Positions 44,330 to 53,275 of a stretch of 64,000 nt of DNA are shown here, piece after piece. The stretch covers positions 160,041-224,040 of the forward strand of contig JACRIM010000058.1 in assembly GCA_016235815.1 (NCBI GenBank), written 5' to 3'. The stretch comes from Planctomycetota bacterium (GTDB lineage Bacteria; Planctomycetota; Phycisphaerae; UBA1845; UTPLA1). Positions within the stretch are counted from its first letter, which is position 1, and each line of letters opens with the position of its first letter. The notes under the pieces are model-generated. The model was not told the DNA's origin. It did no database searches and saw only the letters and a list, made by a program, of their open reading frames with translations. The position numbers and the translations under genes were made by a program.

Positions 44330-44565
44330 GTCTGTACGATTTTCATTGCGAATACTGCGATGGGACTGTTCGCGAGCAGATCGTGGACCGCGAGCCGATT
44401 ACCCATCATCGCGGGATTGTCGTATTGGAGAATGCACCGATTGGCGTCTGCGACAAGTGCGCAGCGCACTACTACGCGGCTCCGGTATTGAAGCGGGTCG
44501 AGCAGATTCTGACCTCGGCAACTCCACCCGCGACGATGATTCAAGTGCCACTCGTGGCGTATTGA
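44326..44565 (+). CDS. YgiT-type zinc finger putative antitoxin
   Basis: 79 residues, starting inside the ATGA overlap with the toxin gene. Two Cys pairs form a zinc knuckle (CEYC and CDKC), with 'VLENAPIGVCDKCAAHYYAA' and the C-terminal 'VLKRVEQILTS' matching the MqsA N-terminal/YgiT type. It lacks a C-terminal HTH domain, so autoregulation through DNA binding may be absent or indirect. Forms a toxin-antitoxin module with 44036-44329. Confidence 0.82.
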   Translation: MSLYDFHCEYCDGTVREQIVDREPITHHRGIVVLENAPIGVCDKCAAHYYAAPVLKRVEQILTSATPPATMIQVPLVAY

Positions 44566-44621
44566 GGCTCAGACGCACAATTTTTCATGTGGATTTCGTC
44601 GCGCTGTTTTTTTTGCAGGGT

Positions 44622-45173
44622 TTAAGGCGACCGGCTTTTCTTACTACTCTGCGTATTTGATGATCGCTTGATAAGAATCGTCTCTTCAATCCTGATTTGG
44701 CGCTCTGCCTCATTTGCCAATGCTCGCAAATGCGGCGCCATTGAACCACCGCGGCGACTGGCTGTTGAAATTGCATACTTCTTAAGCACGAAACGACGAT
44801 TCGAGTTGGTCAACGTGCCGATGCGTATTGCCACACTATCGCTTACGCGCAGGTTGAAGTCGCCATATTTCCCCCAAGAATCTAAGTGATCGTGATCGTC
44901 CGGATCCGGACCTTGGGACAATCTGCGAAACCGAGACTGGTCTTTTGCTTTTCGTGCCCGTTCCGAAAAATACTTCGACAGGAATTCGAATCCAGAGGCA
45001 TCAGCGAGCAGTAGAAGTTCGAGAACTGGGACGGATTTGCGTTTTGTCCCGTCAATGCAGTAACCGAGCTTGACGACGATTTCTTTGGACTTCTTGCGCC
45101 AAGAAGGAATTGGTCCAAAATCTGCGAGCTTTCGCACCTTCTTGGCCGTCTTGCTTTTTCGATTGGGCATCAT
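44622..45173 (-). CDS. Basic protein of unknown function translationally coupled to sucC
   Basis: 183 residues. The start ATG 45173 overlaps the sucC stop as ATGA, so translation is probably coupled. The ends are very basic ('MMPNRKSKTAKKVRKLADFG' and 'KRSSNTQSSKKSRSP'), while the middle has 'IPSWRKKSKEIVVKLGYCID' and 'VPVLELLLLADASGFEFL', a compact alpha/beta look. I recognise no family. It is AT-richer than sucC, which suggests a later arrival just behind this TCA-cycle gene, where sucD is often found. An immunity-type or small toxin-related protein is possible but unsupported. Confidence 0.65.
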   Translation of the reverse strand: MMPNRKSKTAKKVRKLADFGPIPSWRKKSKEIVVKLGYCIDGTKRKSVPVLELLLLADASGFEFLSKYFSERARKAKDQSRFRRLSQGPDPDDHDHLDSWGKYGDFNLRVSDSVAIRIGTLTNSNRRFVLKKYAISTASRRGGSMAPHLRALANEAERQIRIEETILIKRSSNTQSSKKSRSP

Positions 45174-46345
45174 ACCGCCGCGCAGACCTTCTTCGCCGCG
45201 TCGGTCAGGTCCGTCGCTGTCGTGATCTGCGGAATCTTCGCCTCGGCCAATAGCTGCCGGGCGCGGTCGACGTTGGTGCCTTCGAGGCGGACTACGACGG
45301 GGACTTTGAAGCCTACTTCCTTGGCGGCGTGGATCAACGCCTCGGCGATCACGTCGCATTTGGCGATGCCGCCGAAGATGTTCACGAGGATGCCCTTCAC
45401 TTTCGGGTCGCTCAGGATGATGCGGAAGGCCTCGACGGCGCCCTCCGGCGTCACGCTGCCGCCGACGTCGAGGAAGTTGGCCGGTTCGCCGCCGTGGAGC
45501 TTGATGATGTCCATGGTGCTCATGGCGAGGCCGGCGCCGTTGACGAGGCAGCCGATGTTGCCGTCGAGGGCGATGTAGGAGAGGTTGAACTTCTGGGCGC
45601 GGATTTCGTGCGGATTCTCCTCGGTCGGGTCGAACATGGCCTGGATGTCGGCGTGACGGAAGAGGGCGTTGTCGTCGAAGTTGAATTTGGCATCGATGGC
45701 GAGGATCTCGCCGGGCTTGCCGTTAGCGGCTTTGGTCAGCACGAGCGGGTTGATCTCGGCGAGGCTGCAATCCTTTTCAATGAAAATCTTGGCGAGGGCG
45801 CTCATGATCTTTGCGGCGGCCTTGGCATGGTCGCCTTCGAGGCCGAGGGCGTTGGTGAGTTTGCGCAATTGGAAGTCCTGCAGGCCGAGGTGCGGGTGCA
45901 TCCACTCCTTGATGATGGCATCGGGGTTCTTCGCGGCGACCTCTTCGATCTCGACGCCGCCTTCTTTGGAGACCATCACGACCGGAGCGCTCCTGGCGCG
46001 GTCGAGGACCATGCCGACGTAATACTCCTTGTCGATCTCAACGGCCGGGGCGATCAGGATCTTGCGAACCTGCACGCCCTGCGAGCCGGTTTGCTTGCTG
46101 ACCATCGGGTTGGCCAGCATTCGGCGGCTGTTTTCCTCGACGTCCTTGGGGTTGTTGCAGAGGACGACATAGCCAGCCTTTCCGCGGCCGCCGGCATGGA
46201 CCTGGGCCTTTACGACGACCTGTCCGCCGCCGATTTTCTGGTAGGCGGAGGCGGCTTGGTCGGCGGAATCGATCACTTCGAACCTGGGAACAGCAGCCCC
46301 CGCGGCCTGGAGGAGTTGTCGAGCCTGATATTCATGGACTTTCAT
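45170..46345 (-). CDS. sucC: Succinyl-CoA synthetase beta subunit
   Basis: 391 residues; with the alpha subunit it makes succinate, ATP or GTP, and CoA from succinyl-CoA. The ATP-grasp N-terminus is normal ('MKVHEYQARQLLQAAGAAVP', 'VVVKAQVHAGGRGKAGYV'), as are 'CSLAEINPLVLT', 'FNFDDNALFRH', 'GNIGCLVNGAGLAMSTMDI' and 'GILVNIFGGIAKCDVIAE'. The ATG has GGAG upstream. The alpha subunit gene sucD, normally next downstream, is not in the window; an unrelated gene occupies that place. Divergent from gltA, which is also a TCA-cycle gene. Confidence 0.96.
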   Translation of the reverse strand: MKVHEYQARQLLQAAGAAVPRFEVIDSADQAASAYQKIGGGQVVVKAQVHAGGRGKAGYVVLCNNPKDVEENSRRMLANPMVSKQTGSQGVQVRKILIAPAVEIDKEYYVGMVLDRARSAPVVMVSKEGGVEIEEVAAKNPDAIIKEWMHPHLGLQDFQLRKLTNALGLEGDHAKAAAKIMSALAKIFIEKDCSLAEINPLVLTKAANGKPGEILAIDAKFNFDDNALFRHADIQAMFDPTEENPHEIRAQKFNLSYIALDGNIGCLVNGAGLAMSTMDIIKLHGGEPANFLDVGGSVTPEGAVEAFRIILSDPKVKGILVNIFGGIAKCDVIAEALIHAAKEVGFKVPVVVRLEGTNVDRARQLLAEAKIPQITTATDLTDAAKKVCAAV

Positions 46346-46567
46346 TGCGTTCTCCGCAGGGGCAATGGCCGGGGTTGATGAAAACCGGGGTAAATGCCTA
46401 ACCGTTACTTATCGCGCGACCCCCGTCTGGCGATATCTTATCCGGGCCGCGTGGAGCGTCCAATCGCCGTAAGTCGCCGTGGGCCGGACACTTCCACTTT
46501 GGCGCAGTTGCACTATAATTTGTCAAATCCGAAGCAGTGGGAACCTTTTTTCGGAAGAAGTGGCATC

Positions 46568-47767
46568 ATGGCGAATTACCTCGGACGTATCGAATTCCCC
46601 TGTACGATCGAACTCGGCCGCGGGCTTGAGGGGGCGATCACCAATATCACCAAGATCGGGTTTGTGGACGGTCAAGGGGGTCGGCTCATCTATCGCGGCT
46701 TCCCGATCGAGGAGCTTTGCGAGAACAGCTGGTTCGAGGAGGTGGCGTACCTTCTGATGAACGGTCGCCTGCCAAAGAAGGCCGAGATCGAACAATTCAC
46801 GGATCAACTTCGCCGTTCATCGGAACTACCCGAGCCGATCATGCGGTTGATCGAGTCGATGCCGCGCGACGCACACCCGATGAACATGCTGCAGACGGCG
46901 GTCGCGGCGTTGGGGTGTTATGAGAAATCGGCGGCGGCGGTGACTCATGCCGTTTCCAATCCTGCCTCTGCGCTTGCGGGCGAGATCGAGGTCGGCATCA
47001 AGATTCTCGCACAAGTTCGCACCATTGGGGCTGCGGTGGCGAGGGCGCGACTGGGCAAGCCGTTGATCAAGCCCGATCCGAAGCTGTCCTTCACCGGTAA
47101 TTACCTTTACATGATGAGCGGCGAGCGGCCGGACGAAGTCACCGAGCGCGTTATCGACGTTTGCATGATTCTGCAGGCCGATCATGGCATGAACGCGTCG
47201 ACCTTCACGGCCATGGTCGTGCATAGCTGCCTTGCGGATATGTACAGCACGATTGCGGCGGCGATCGGCGCGCTTCGCGGCCCGCTGCATGGCGGCGCGA
47301 ATGAAGCGGCACTGGATGATCTTCAGAGCATCGGCGGCCCGGAGAACGCGAAGGCGTGGGTGGCCGAGCGAATGGCCAAGGGCGAGAAGATCATCGGGTT
47401 CGGCCATCGCGTCTATAAGGCCTATGATCCGCGTGCGACGGTGCTAAAGCGGTACGCCGAAAAGTTGTGCCATCAAAAGGGCATGGGCAAGATTTTCGAA
47501 ACGGCGGCGGCGGTAGAGACGGCCGTGGTGGAATCGATGAAGGCGGCCGGTAAGCCGATCTATCCGAACGTCGACTTTTATTCGGGACTTGTGTATCAGG
47601 CGATCGGCTTCCCGCCGCCGCTGTTCCCGGTGATTTTCGCGGTTTCGCGTACGTCGGGCTGGGTTTCGCGAGTGCTCGAGTATTTGCCGGAGAATCGGAT
47701 TTTCCGCCCGCGCGCGGTGTACGACGGACCCACGGATATGAAATACACGCCGATGGCGCAGCGGTAA
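46568..47767 (+). CDS. gltA: Citrate synthase
   Basis: 399 residues from ATG 46568 ('MANYLGRIEFPCTIELGRGL'); the upstream part of the frame has no family match. Condenses acetyl-CoA and oxaloacetate. Catalytic motifs: 'GPLHGGANEAALDDL', 'GFGHRVYKAYDPRA' and the C-terminal 'FYSGLVYQAIGFPPPLFPV' with the Asp replaced by the usual 'DFYSG'. A 2-methylcitrate synthase role cannot be excluded by sequence alone, but the divergent pairing with sucC favours the TCA cycle. The 222 bases between the two starts must hold both promoters. Confidence 0.93.
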   Translation: MANYLGRIEFPCTIELGRGLEGAITNITKIGFVDGQGGRLIYRGFPIEELCENSWFEEVAYLLMNGRLPKKAEIEQFTDQLRRSSELPEPIMRLIESMPRDAHPMNMLQTAVAALGCYEKSAAAVTHAVSNPASALAGEIEVGIKILAQVRTIGAAVARARLGKPLIKPDPKLSFTGNYLYMMSGERPDEVTERVIDVCMILQADHGMNASTFTAMVVHSCLADMYSTIAAAIGALRGPLHGGANEAALDDLQSIGGPENAKAWVAERMAKGEKIIGFGHRVYKAYDPRATVLKRYAEKLCHQKGMGKIFETAAAVETAVVESMKAAGKPIYPNVDFYSGLVYQAIGFPPPLFPVIFAVSRTSGWVSRVLEYLPENRIFRPRAVYDGPTDMKYTPMAQR

Positions 47768-47807
47768 TCGAACCGCCCTTCGCGACGCCACTCCCCCGCC
47801 GACCTAA

Positions 47808-49538
47808 CTATGGCGCGGTGAGCAAGGCGTTAACCATGCCGGATACGTCGCCGATGCCGAGCGTACCGCTGGCGTCGAAATCCCCTTTGCATATCTCCAG
47901 GCTCGTCGGCGTGCCAAGCATGGCGCTGCAGAATTGCTGAATGTCGAGGGCGTTAAAGATGGTGTCCGCGTTCATATCGCCCATGGGCGGCGGGCAGCAG
48001 CTCACGGCGCACACGCTGTTCGGGCCTTTCCATACGCTGCCACCGATGAGGGCGCATTGGCCAGGTTGCAGGTTATTGATGCAGCTCGCGCCGTTGTTAA
48101 AGCAGCAGGCGCCGATGGGGATCGGGCAGTTTGCCTGGGCACAAGTCATCGCATTGTGATAGACGCCGCCCTGCGTTGCGCAGCCAGCGGGCGTGGTGGC
48201 TTCGAAGCAGTTGCCCAGCGGCATGCAGCATGCGCCGGTCGGACAGGTCGCGCCGTTGCATTGGAAGAAAGGCCCCTGCCAGACGCTGCCGCCGATCTGG
48301 TTGCAGTCGGTCTTGGTCAGGTTCAGGCAGGTTGACCCGGCAAAACAACAGCCGCCGGTGCAGGGGTTCGCGGCGCAGTTTGTGTTATCGCCTTTGTAGA
48401 AGCCGCCGAGTGCGGTGCATTCGGTTTGAAGCTTGTTATTCAGGCACGAGCCATCCGGCAGGCAGCAGGCCCCGCGAACCGGGCATGTGAAGGTGCCGCA
48501 CGACGTACTCGGGCCGTTCCATAGGCCGCCGGCACCTTCGCAGGCGGATTTGGTCTGTTGCTGGCAGGTACCGTTTGCGTAGCAGCAGGCTCCGGTGCAA
48601 GACACCGTGCCGCACGTCGTGCCGTCGCCTTTGTAAGTGCCGCCGGCGGCGGAGCAGTCGTTTCGACTCTGCAAGTTTGCACACGTGCCATCCGGCAGGC
48701 AGCAGGCCCCCTTGCAGAGATCGACGGTGCAGACTGTCGCGACGCCCTTGAAGAATCCACTGGCGGCCTGACAGGCACCGGCGTTTGTCGAGTTGCAGGT
48801 GCCGTCATTCATGCAGCACGCGCCGTTGCAGGTGCCGGCGTTGCAGGTGGTGTTGTTGCCGCGATAGGAGCCGCCGAGGCTGCCGCATTGCGTTTGAGTC
48901 TTGATCTCGCAGGTGCCGTTGGGCAGGCAACAGGCTCCCTGCGACTCGGCGCAATCGATGACGGCGCGGATGACGAAGTCGCCGGAAACTCCGAGCAGAC
49001 AAGAATTAACCCAGCCGAATCCGAGGGCATCAATGGCATTCTTGCCGTTTTGACAACCGGTATCGGTCACGACGCTGGGGCCGTTGTTGGGATCGGGGTT
49101 ACTTAGGAACCGGAATGACACGATGAATACCTGATTGGCTGTAACGGGAACACTGAGGGGAATGGTCTGGTTCTCGTCGAGGTATCGAAACTCGTTAAGG
49201 AAACCGTCGTTCATCACCGGGCCCTGCAGGAACGCTCGCTGCGCACCCGGCGTGGGAAAAGTGCCCGCGTTGTAAATCGTGATGCTGTCTTCAATGGACT
49301 GGCCGGTGTTGCCGTTGGCCGATCGCCACAGCACTTGCACGGCCACGATATTTCCATTGCATGGTGACGTAAGCCATGCGGCGGCGCTTTCGTTTTCCGC
49401 GAAGCCCGCCTGAATGGTGCCGGTGCCACCGCCTGAAAGCGTATCGTTTTGGACGGTGACCTCATTGGCGCGGGCGGATAGACATAACGCAAGGGTGAAC
49501 GCGGCCATGGACCGCGCGAGAAAGCAGACTCGATGCAT
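47808..49538 (-). CDS. Secreted Cys-rich 'GACC' repeat protein with dockerin-like tail
   Basis: 576 residues; signal peptide ending near 'LCLSARANE', start preceded by GGGAGG. Residues ~25-195 form a beta-rich N-terminal domain. About eight repeats of 36-40 residues follow, each with six Cys: 'GACCLPDGTC', a variable part, 'C...GG.YKGDGTTC' and a closing 'C'. One copy begins GGCC. All Cys positions are kept, consistent with disulphide-rich modules outside the cell. The C-terminus has 'GDMNADTIFNALDIQQF' and 'DFDASGTLGIGDVSGMV', dockerin-like loops. Function unknown; adhesion or a structural wall role is inference. Confidence 0.82.
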   Translation of the reverse strand: MHRVCFLARSMAAFTLALCLSARANEVTVQNDTLSGGGTGTIQAGFAENESAAAWLTSPCNGNIVAVQVLWRSANGNTGQSIEDSITIYNAGTFPTPGAQRAFLQGPVMNDGFLNEFRYLDENQTIPLSVPVTANQVFIVSFRFLSNPDPNNGPSVVTDTGCQNGKNAIDALGFGWVNSCLLGVSGDFVIRAVIDCAESQGACCLPNGTCEIKTQTQCGSLGGSYRGNNTTCNAGTCNGACCMNDGTCNSTNAGACQAASGFFKGVATVCTVDLCKGACCLPDGTCANLQSRNDCSAAGGTYKGDGTTCGTVSCTGACCYANGTCQQQTKSACEGAGGLWNGPSTSCGTFTCPVRGACCLPDGSCLNNKLQTECTALGGFYKGDNTNCAANPCTGGCCFAGSTCLNLTKTDCNQIGGSVWQGPFFQCNGATCPTGACCMPLGNCFEATTPAGCATQGGVYHNAMTCAQANCPIPIGACCFNNGASCINNLQPGQCALIGGSVWKGPNSVCAVSCCPPPMGDMNADTIFNALDIQQFCSAMLGTPTSLEICKGDFDASGTLGIGDVSGMVNALLTAP

Positions 49539-49657
49539 CTTCCCAAACCTCCCAGTTGGCGCGGCGGCCCACGCGCGGATTCCCCAACTCTATTATTCCA
49601 CTTTCGGCGGCGCGAATCAAACCGCTGTACGCAAATCGACGATTCCGCGGCTGATTC

Positions 49658-50521
49658 CTAGTTCAGGGTGGGTACCACAACGACCCGGTACCCCGGTCCG
49701 ATGATGGGACTTGCGGCGCCGGACCATGCTTCGGCCTCGGTTGGGGAATCGAAAATGGAGAACAGACAACTTCCACTGCCGGTCATTCGAACGGAGCGGG
49801 ATAGCTGATTCGAGAGGTCGTCGCGGATTTTGCCGAGGCGCGGCTCGATGGCGAAGGCGGCGGACTCCAGGTCGTTGAAGAGTTGGTGGCTGAGCGTCGA
49901 GGCATCTTGCGACGCGGCGATCCATGGTTGGTTCCGATGAACCGAGGCTGGTACGGTTTCGGCGTGGCGGCGGTAAACGTCCGCCGTCGCGAGACCAAAC
50001 GACGGAATCACGATCGCGACCCAGCCGCGCCACGACTTGGAAAGTTTTTCCATGACTTCGCCGCGTCCGCGCACGATGACGGGGCAAGGATCGAGGAAGA
50101 GCGGCACGTCGGAACCGAGCGAGGCGGCGATTGGCAAGAGTCGCTCAATCGGCCAGTGCAGATTCCAGAGTTGGTTTAGACCGAGGAGTGTGGCGGCGGC
50201 ATCGCTGCTGCCGCCGCCGAGGCCTGCGCCGACGGGGATTTGTTTTTGCAGCGTTACTCGTGCTCGGCAAGGCACGCCGGAAACACCGGCCAGTGCACGG
50301 GCTGCGCGGGCGACGAGATTGGATTCATCAACGGCGACCGTGGGAGTCGGCGGAATCACTTCCAACATCCAGGCATCCGACGGCGCGAACGACAGCGTGT
50401 CATACAATGCAATGGGAACGATCCACGATTCGATTTCGTGAAAGCCGTCCGGCCGACGTTCGCGCACGGCGAGCGTCAGATTGATCTTGGCCGGTGCCTT
50501 AGACTGAATCACGCTGTTCAT
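49658..50521 (-). CDS. ispE: 4-diphosphocytidyl-2-C-methyl-D-erythritol kinase
   Basis: 287 residues from ATG 50521, with a GTG two codons earlier as the alternative. GHMP kinase of the non-mevalonate (MEP) isoprenoid pathway. Motifs: 'SKAPAKINLTLAVRERRPDG', 'PVGAGLGGGSSDAAATLLGL' (ATP loop), 'SDVPLFLDPCPVIVRGRGE' and the C-terminal 'VRMTGSGSCLFSIF'. Family lengths are 280-300, so it is complete. Its start is only 22 bases from the stop of the Gly-rich lipoprotein gene upstream, so a shared transcript is possible. Confidence 0.94.
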   Translation of the reverse strand: MNSVIQSKAPAKINLTLAVRERRPDGFHEIESWIVPIALYDTLSFAPSDAWMLEVIPPTPTVAVDESNLVARAARALAGVSGVPCRARVTLQKQIPVGAGLGGGSSDAAATLLGLNQLWNLHWPIERLLPIAASLGSDVPLFLDPCPVIVRGRGEVMEKLSKSWRGWVAIVIPSFGLATADVYRRHAETVPASVHRNQPWIAASQDASTLSHQLFNDLESAAFAIEPRLGKIRDDLSNQLSRSVRMTGSGSCLFSIFDSPTEAEAWSGAASPIIGPGYRVVVVPTLN

Positions 50522-50542
50522 TGCCACGAAGAGGATAGTGGA

Positions 50543-51592
50543 TCAGAACAGCGATGTGGGGTCGGCGGGTGTGGTGAGGATGTGTCCGGCAAAGCCAGCG
50601 AATGCGGCCGATGGTGTTCCTGGTGTGCCCGTATCGACGGGGCCGCCGCTGCCCCCTGTGCCGCCACAGGCTCCGCCGCCGCCGCCGCCGACTCGAAGGA
50701 CCGTGAGGATAGACGCCGCCCCGCCAAGCGCGCCGGCGTCGCCGCCCGTGATGTCGACTGTTCCGATGGCCCCGGTAGGCGTGAGCATGTGAATAATACC
50801 GCCGCCCCCGCCGCCGCCTGGACCATGTGACGAATCGCTCGCACCGCCCGCGCCGCCTTTGACGGTGATTGTTCCGGCATTCGTAACGGTACCGGGGGAT
50901 GCGAGGATGATGACACCGCCTGCGCCTCCGCCCTTGCCGGCCGTGCCTGCCGAACCCAAGGCTGACATGGTGGCGCCAGTCGAGTTCACAATGGCGTTGC
51001 TCGCCAGAATGGTGACGGTTCCACCGCCCGCCCCGCCTGCGCCGGAATTCGAACCGGCACCGCCGCCGCCGCCGATGACGCCGGGCTTCAGAACGTTTCT
51101 TGCTTCTGCGGCTGACAAACCCGTGCCAGATCGACCACCGGCGCGAAGGATGGAATCGTCGCCGATCTCACCGCTGGAAGCGGCGCTGCCGCTGACGCCG
51201 CCGGACGGGGCATTGTTCGAGCCATCGGCTCCATCGCCAAAGTGGCCTTGACCGGCGGTGGACGCGACGGCGAGCACGGACAATGTGCCGTTATTGGTAA
51301 ATGTGCCGGCGCAACGAATGACCGAGCCGCTGGGAACAAAGACGGTGGCGCCGACTGGAATCGTGAAATCCGTAAATTGCAGATTGCCGTTCGCAGCAAT
51401 CGTGGTGTAGAGCGCGGACAGGCCGGCAGGCGCGGTGAGGGCACCGGCGGAACCGTCGCCATAAATTCGCAGTGAGCCATCGGCGCCTGCGGGGCCGGGG
51501 ATGCCCGGAGCCATGGGGCAGCCGCCCATAAGAATCGGCACGAGAAGCAGGGCAAGGAATGTCGAGCGGCATGCAGGGTGCTTGAATGACAT
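50543..51592 (-). CDS. Gly-rich collagen-like lipoprotein
   Basis: 349 residues from ATG 51592 with AAGGAAG upstream. The signal peptide ends in the lipobox 'LMGGC', so it is lipid-anchored. Directly after comes a short collagen-like run ('GIPGPAGADGS'), then a repetitive beta-strand region with Gly-rich turns ('GGGGGAGSNSGAGGAGGGTV', 'VTILASNAIVNSTGATMSAL'), which resembles a right-handed beta-helix. No catalytic motif. Probably a surface structural protein. Confidence 0.78.
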   Translation of the reverse strand: MSFKHPACRSTFLALLLVPILMGGCPMAPGIPGPAGADGSLRIYGDGSAGALTAPAGLSALYTTIAANGNLQFTDFTIPVGATVFVPSGSVIRCAGTFTNNGTLSVLAVASTAGQGHFGDGADGSNNAPSGGVSGSAASSGEIGDDSILRAGGRSGTGLSAAEARNVLKPGVIGGGGGAGSNSGAGGAGGGTVTILASNAIVNSTGATMSALGSAGTAGKGGGAGGVIILASPGTVTNAGTITVKGGAGGASDSSHGPGGGGGGGIIHMLTPTGAIGTVDITGGDAGALGGAASILTVLRVGGGGGGACGGTGGSGGPVDTGTPGTPSAAFAGFAGHILTTPADPTSLF

Positions 51593-51712
51593 GCGACTTC
51601 CTTTCGACGAGTGATATTTCCGAACGAGCAATCAGGTAAGTCGGGGGAGATTATGCCACAAGCCGGTGTCGGCTGGAAGCACTTGTCATTTGTGTATAGG
51701 CTAATGCAAGTT

Positions 51713-51795
51713 GGGCGTGTGGCGGAATGGCAGACGCTGGGGATTTAAAATCCCTTGTCCGAAAGGACGTGCGGGTTCGAGTCCCGCCTCGCCCA
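51713..51795 (+). tRNA. tRNA-Leu (UAA anticodon), integration target
   Basis: 83 bases. Acceptor GGGCGTG pairs with CTCGCCC except one T-T at pair 6. The anticodon loop TTTAAAA carries TAA; a variable arm (TGTCCGAAAGGACGT) and the T arm GCGGG-TTCGAGT-CCCGC follow, discriminator A. The last 25 bases (51771-51795) are the attachment core and are repeated at 58872-58896. The gene is intact at this end, so leucine decoding is not harmed by the insertion. The integrase frame on the other strand ends within the anticodon arm. Confidence 0.95.
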
Positions 51796-53076
51796 ATCTC
51801 CATTGTGGACACCCTTTTCCCTGAATTGTCCACACGGGACATTCTCAATGTTTTCGGGGGTTTCACCATTCGCCCCCGGTTGACCGGTCCCGACCCGTCC
51901 ACCGCCTACCGCCGGTGACTGGTGTACATTTTGCTGCGCCCCGTCCTGCCCCGTCGCCCGGCGGAAGTCGCTATTGAGGTCCACGGACGTTGCATAGTGC
52001 TCGGCCGCAATCGTCGGGCTGTTGCCGATCCACTTGCATACGGTCGCTAGGTCATACTCCCGCATTAGCTCCGTCTCCCGGCTTGCCCGCAGATTGTGGA
52101 ACAGCTTCGGCCACGGAGTCAGCCCGGCCCGTTTGATGATCCGCTCGAATTGCTGGCGAAGATTCAGCGAGCCTTGTCGGTAGCGGGCGATTACATACTC
52201 CGACCCTTCCGCCGCCTCGGCAAACAGGGCGAGCAACGGACCGCGCAATTCAGGAAACATCGGGATCGTTCGTTGGGCGCAGGATTCAACGTGCGCCAGC
52301 TTCGGGCATGTAATGCGTATCGTGCCCCGCTCGAAGTCACAATCGCCCCAGCGGAGCGCAAACGTCTCGGATGGGGTTCGGATACCCCCGTATCGTGCCA
52401 ACGCAATTATGGCCTTCCATTCGAGGTCCGGCGTATCGGTGATGATCCGGTCAATCACTTCGCGGGGAATGAACAGCTTGCGCGTATCGTTGCGTTGGTG
52501 CCCGGCTTTGATGCCTGCGAATATGTTTTCGCTCGCCAGCTTCCAGCGAATCGCCAGTCGCCACATAGACCGCGCCGCCACGATCCGCCTTGCCACGGTT
52601 GCCGGTGAAAGGTCCGGCGAAGTCTTTTCGTCGGCCCCAGCCAGCCATGCCCGAAAGCCGTCGGCATCCGCCGGGGTGATACTCCGCATCGGCCGCGTCG
52701 CCGTGAAGTATGCTTCGAGGTTTCGGCGGGTGTGCCCGTAAAACGTCCGGGTTGCGGGCTTTGCCGTCATCGTCTCGAAGTACCGGGCAAGGAAATCGCC
52801 CAGTGTCGCATCCGCGATACCAACGCCCTCGGCCAGCCCGGCAGCTCGAAGGCGGGATAGCATGGCCTCGGGCAGTTCGCCCAGCCACTTCGAGGTTTCC
52901 GAATCGTGCGACCGTCGCCCCAGCTTGTCAGCGATGATCGACTCGATTCTCGCCTTCCACGTCTCGGCAACCTTGCGACTGACGCGCCCGAGCCGCACGG
53001 ACTTTCGATCCCCGTTGGGGTCGATGTTGAAATCAATTCGCCGCAAGCCGTCGGCGTATGTCACAATAGATGCCAT
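51745..53076 (-). CDS. Tyrosine recombinase (element integrase)
   Basis: 443 residues in the integrated state. Catalytic set: Arg in 'ARYGGIRTPSETFALRWGD', 'FHNLRASRETEL' (H-x-x-R), the 'WIGNSP' Trp and the nucleophile Tyr in 'AAEHYATSVD'. An N-terminal arm-binding region and SAM-like core-binding domain precede ('TLGDFLARYFETMTAKPATR'). The gene runs into attL: 'WARRDSNP' is encoded by the core, and the last eight residues (HVLSDKGF) come from antisense tRNA-Leu. In the excised circle the frame would instead continue into 58871-58687, adding a 61-residue tail. The upstream gap to the winged-HTH gene is about 200 bases, leaving room for its own promoter. Confidence 0.94.
   Translation of the reverse strand: MASIVTYADGLRRIDFNIDPNGDRKSVRLGRVSRKVAETWKARIESIIADKLGRRSHDSETSKWLGELPEAMLSRLRAAGLAEGVGIADATLGDFLARYFETMTAKPATRTFYGHTRRNLEAYFTATRPMRSITPADADGFRAWLAGADEKTSPDLSPATVARRIVAARSMWRLAIRWKLASENIFAGIKAGHQRNDTRKLFIPREVIDRIITDTPDLEWKAIIALARYGGIRTPSETFALRWGDCDFERGTIRITCPKLAHVESCAQRTIPMFPELRGPLLALFAEAAEGSEYVIARYRQGSLNLRQQFERIIKRAGLTPWPKLFHNLRASRETELMREYDLATVCKWIGNSPTIAAEHYATSVDLNSDFRRATGQDGAQQNVHQSPAVGGGRVGTGQPGANGETPENIENVPCGQFREKGVHNGDWARRDSNPHVLSDKGF
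51771..51795. other. attL core
   Basis: 25 bases at the 3' end of tRNA-Leu, including the T arm and the 3' acceptor strand. Identical to attR; the base before (T versus A) and after (A versus G) differ, which defines the ends exactly. Confidence 0.92.
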
Positions 53077-53275
53077 AGGTCAATCCCTTTCGTTCGCGTT
53101 CTACTCCCGACAATCCTAATCCCTGCGATGCCGCGCCAGCGATTACAAACCGGGCCGATGATTCCAGTCGGCACCGCTCGCAATATCGCCGTTGCAATTG
53201 TGGACCGCGTTCCGTTATCGCCGTTATTAACGGCAAGTTCCGTCGCGTCCGTTTGTGCCGTTTGCTTTCGGTTCG

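Noticed and set aside
45329-46378. 349-residue open frame antisense to sucC
   Set aside because: Low-complexity Asp/Val/Gly-rich translation typical of a shadow; sucC on the other strand is complete.
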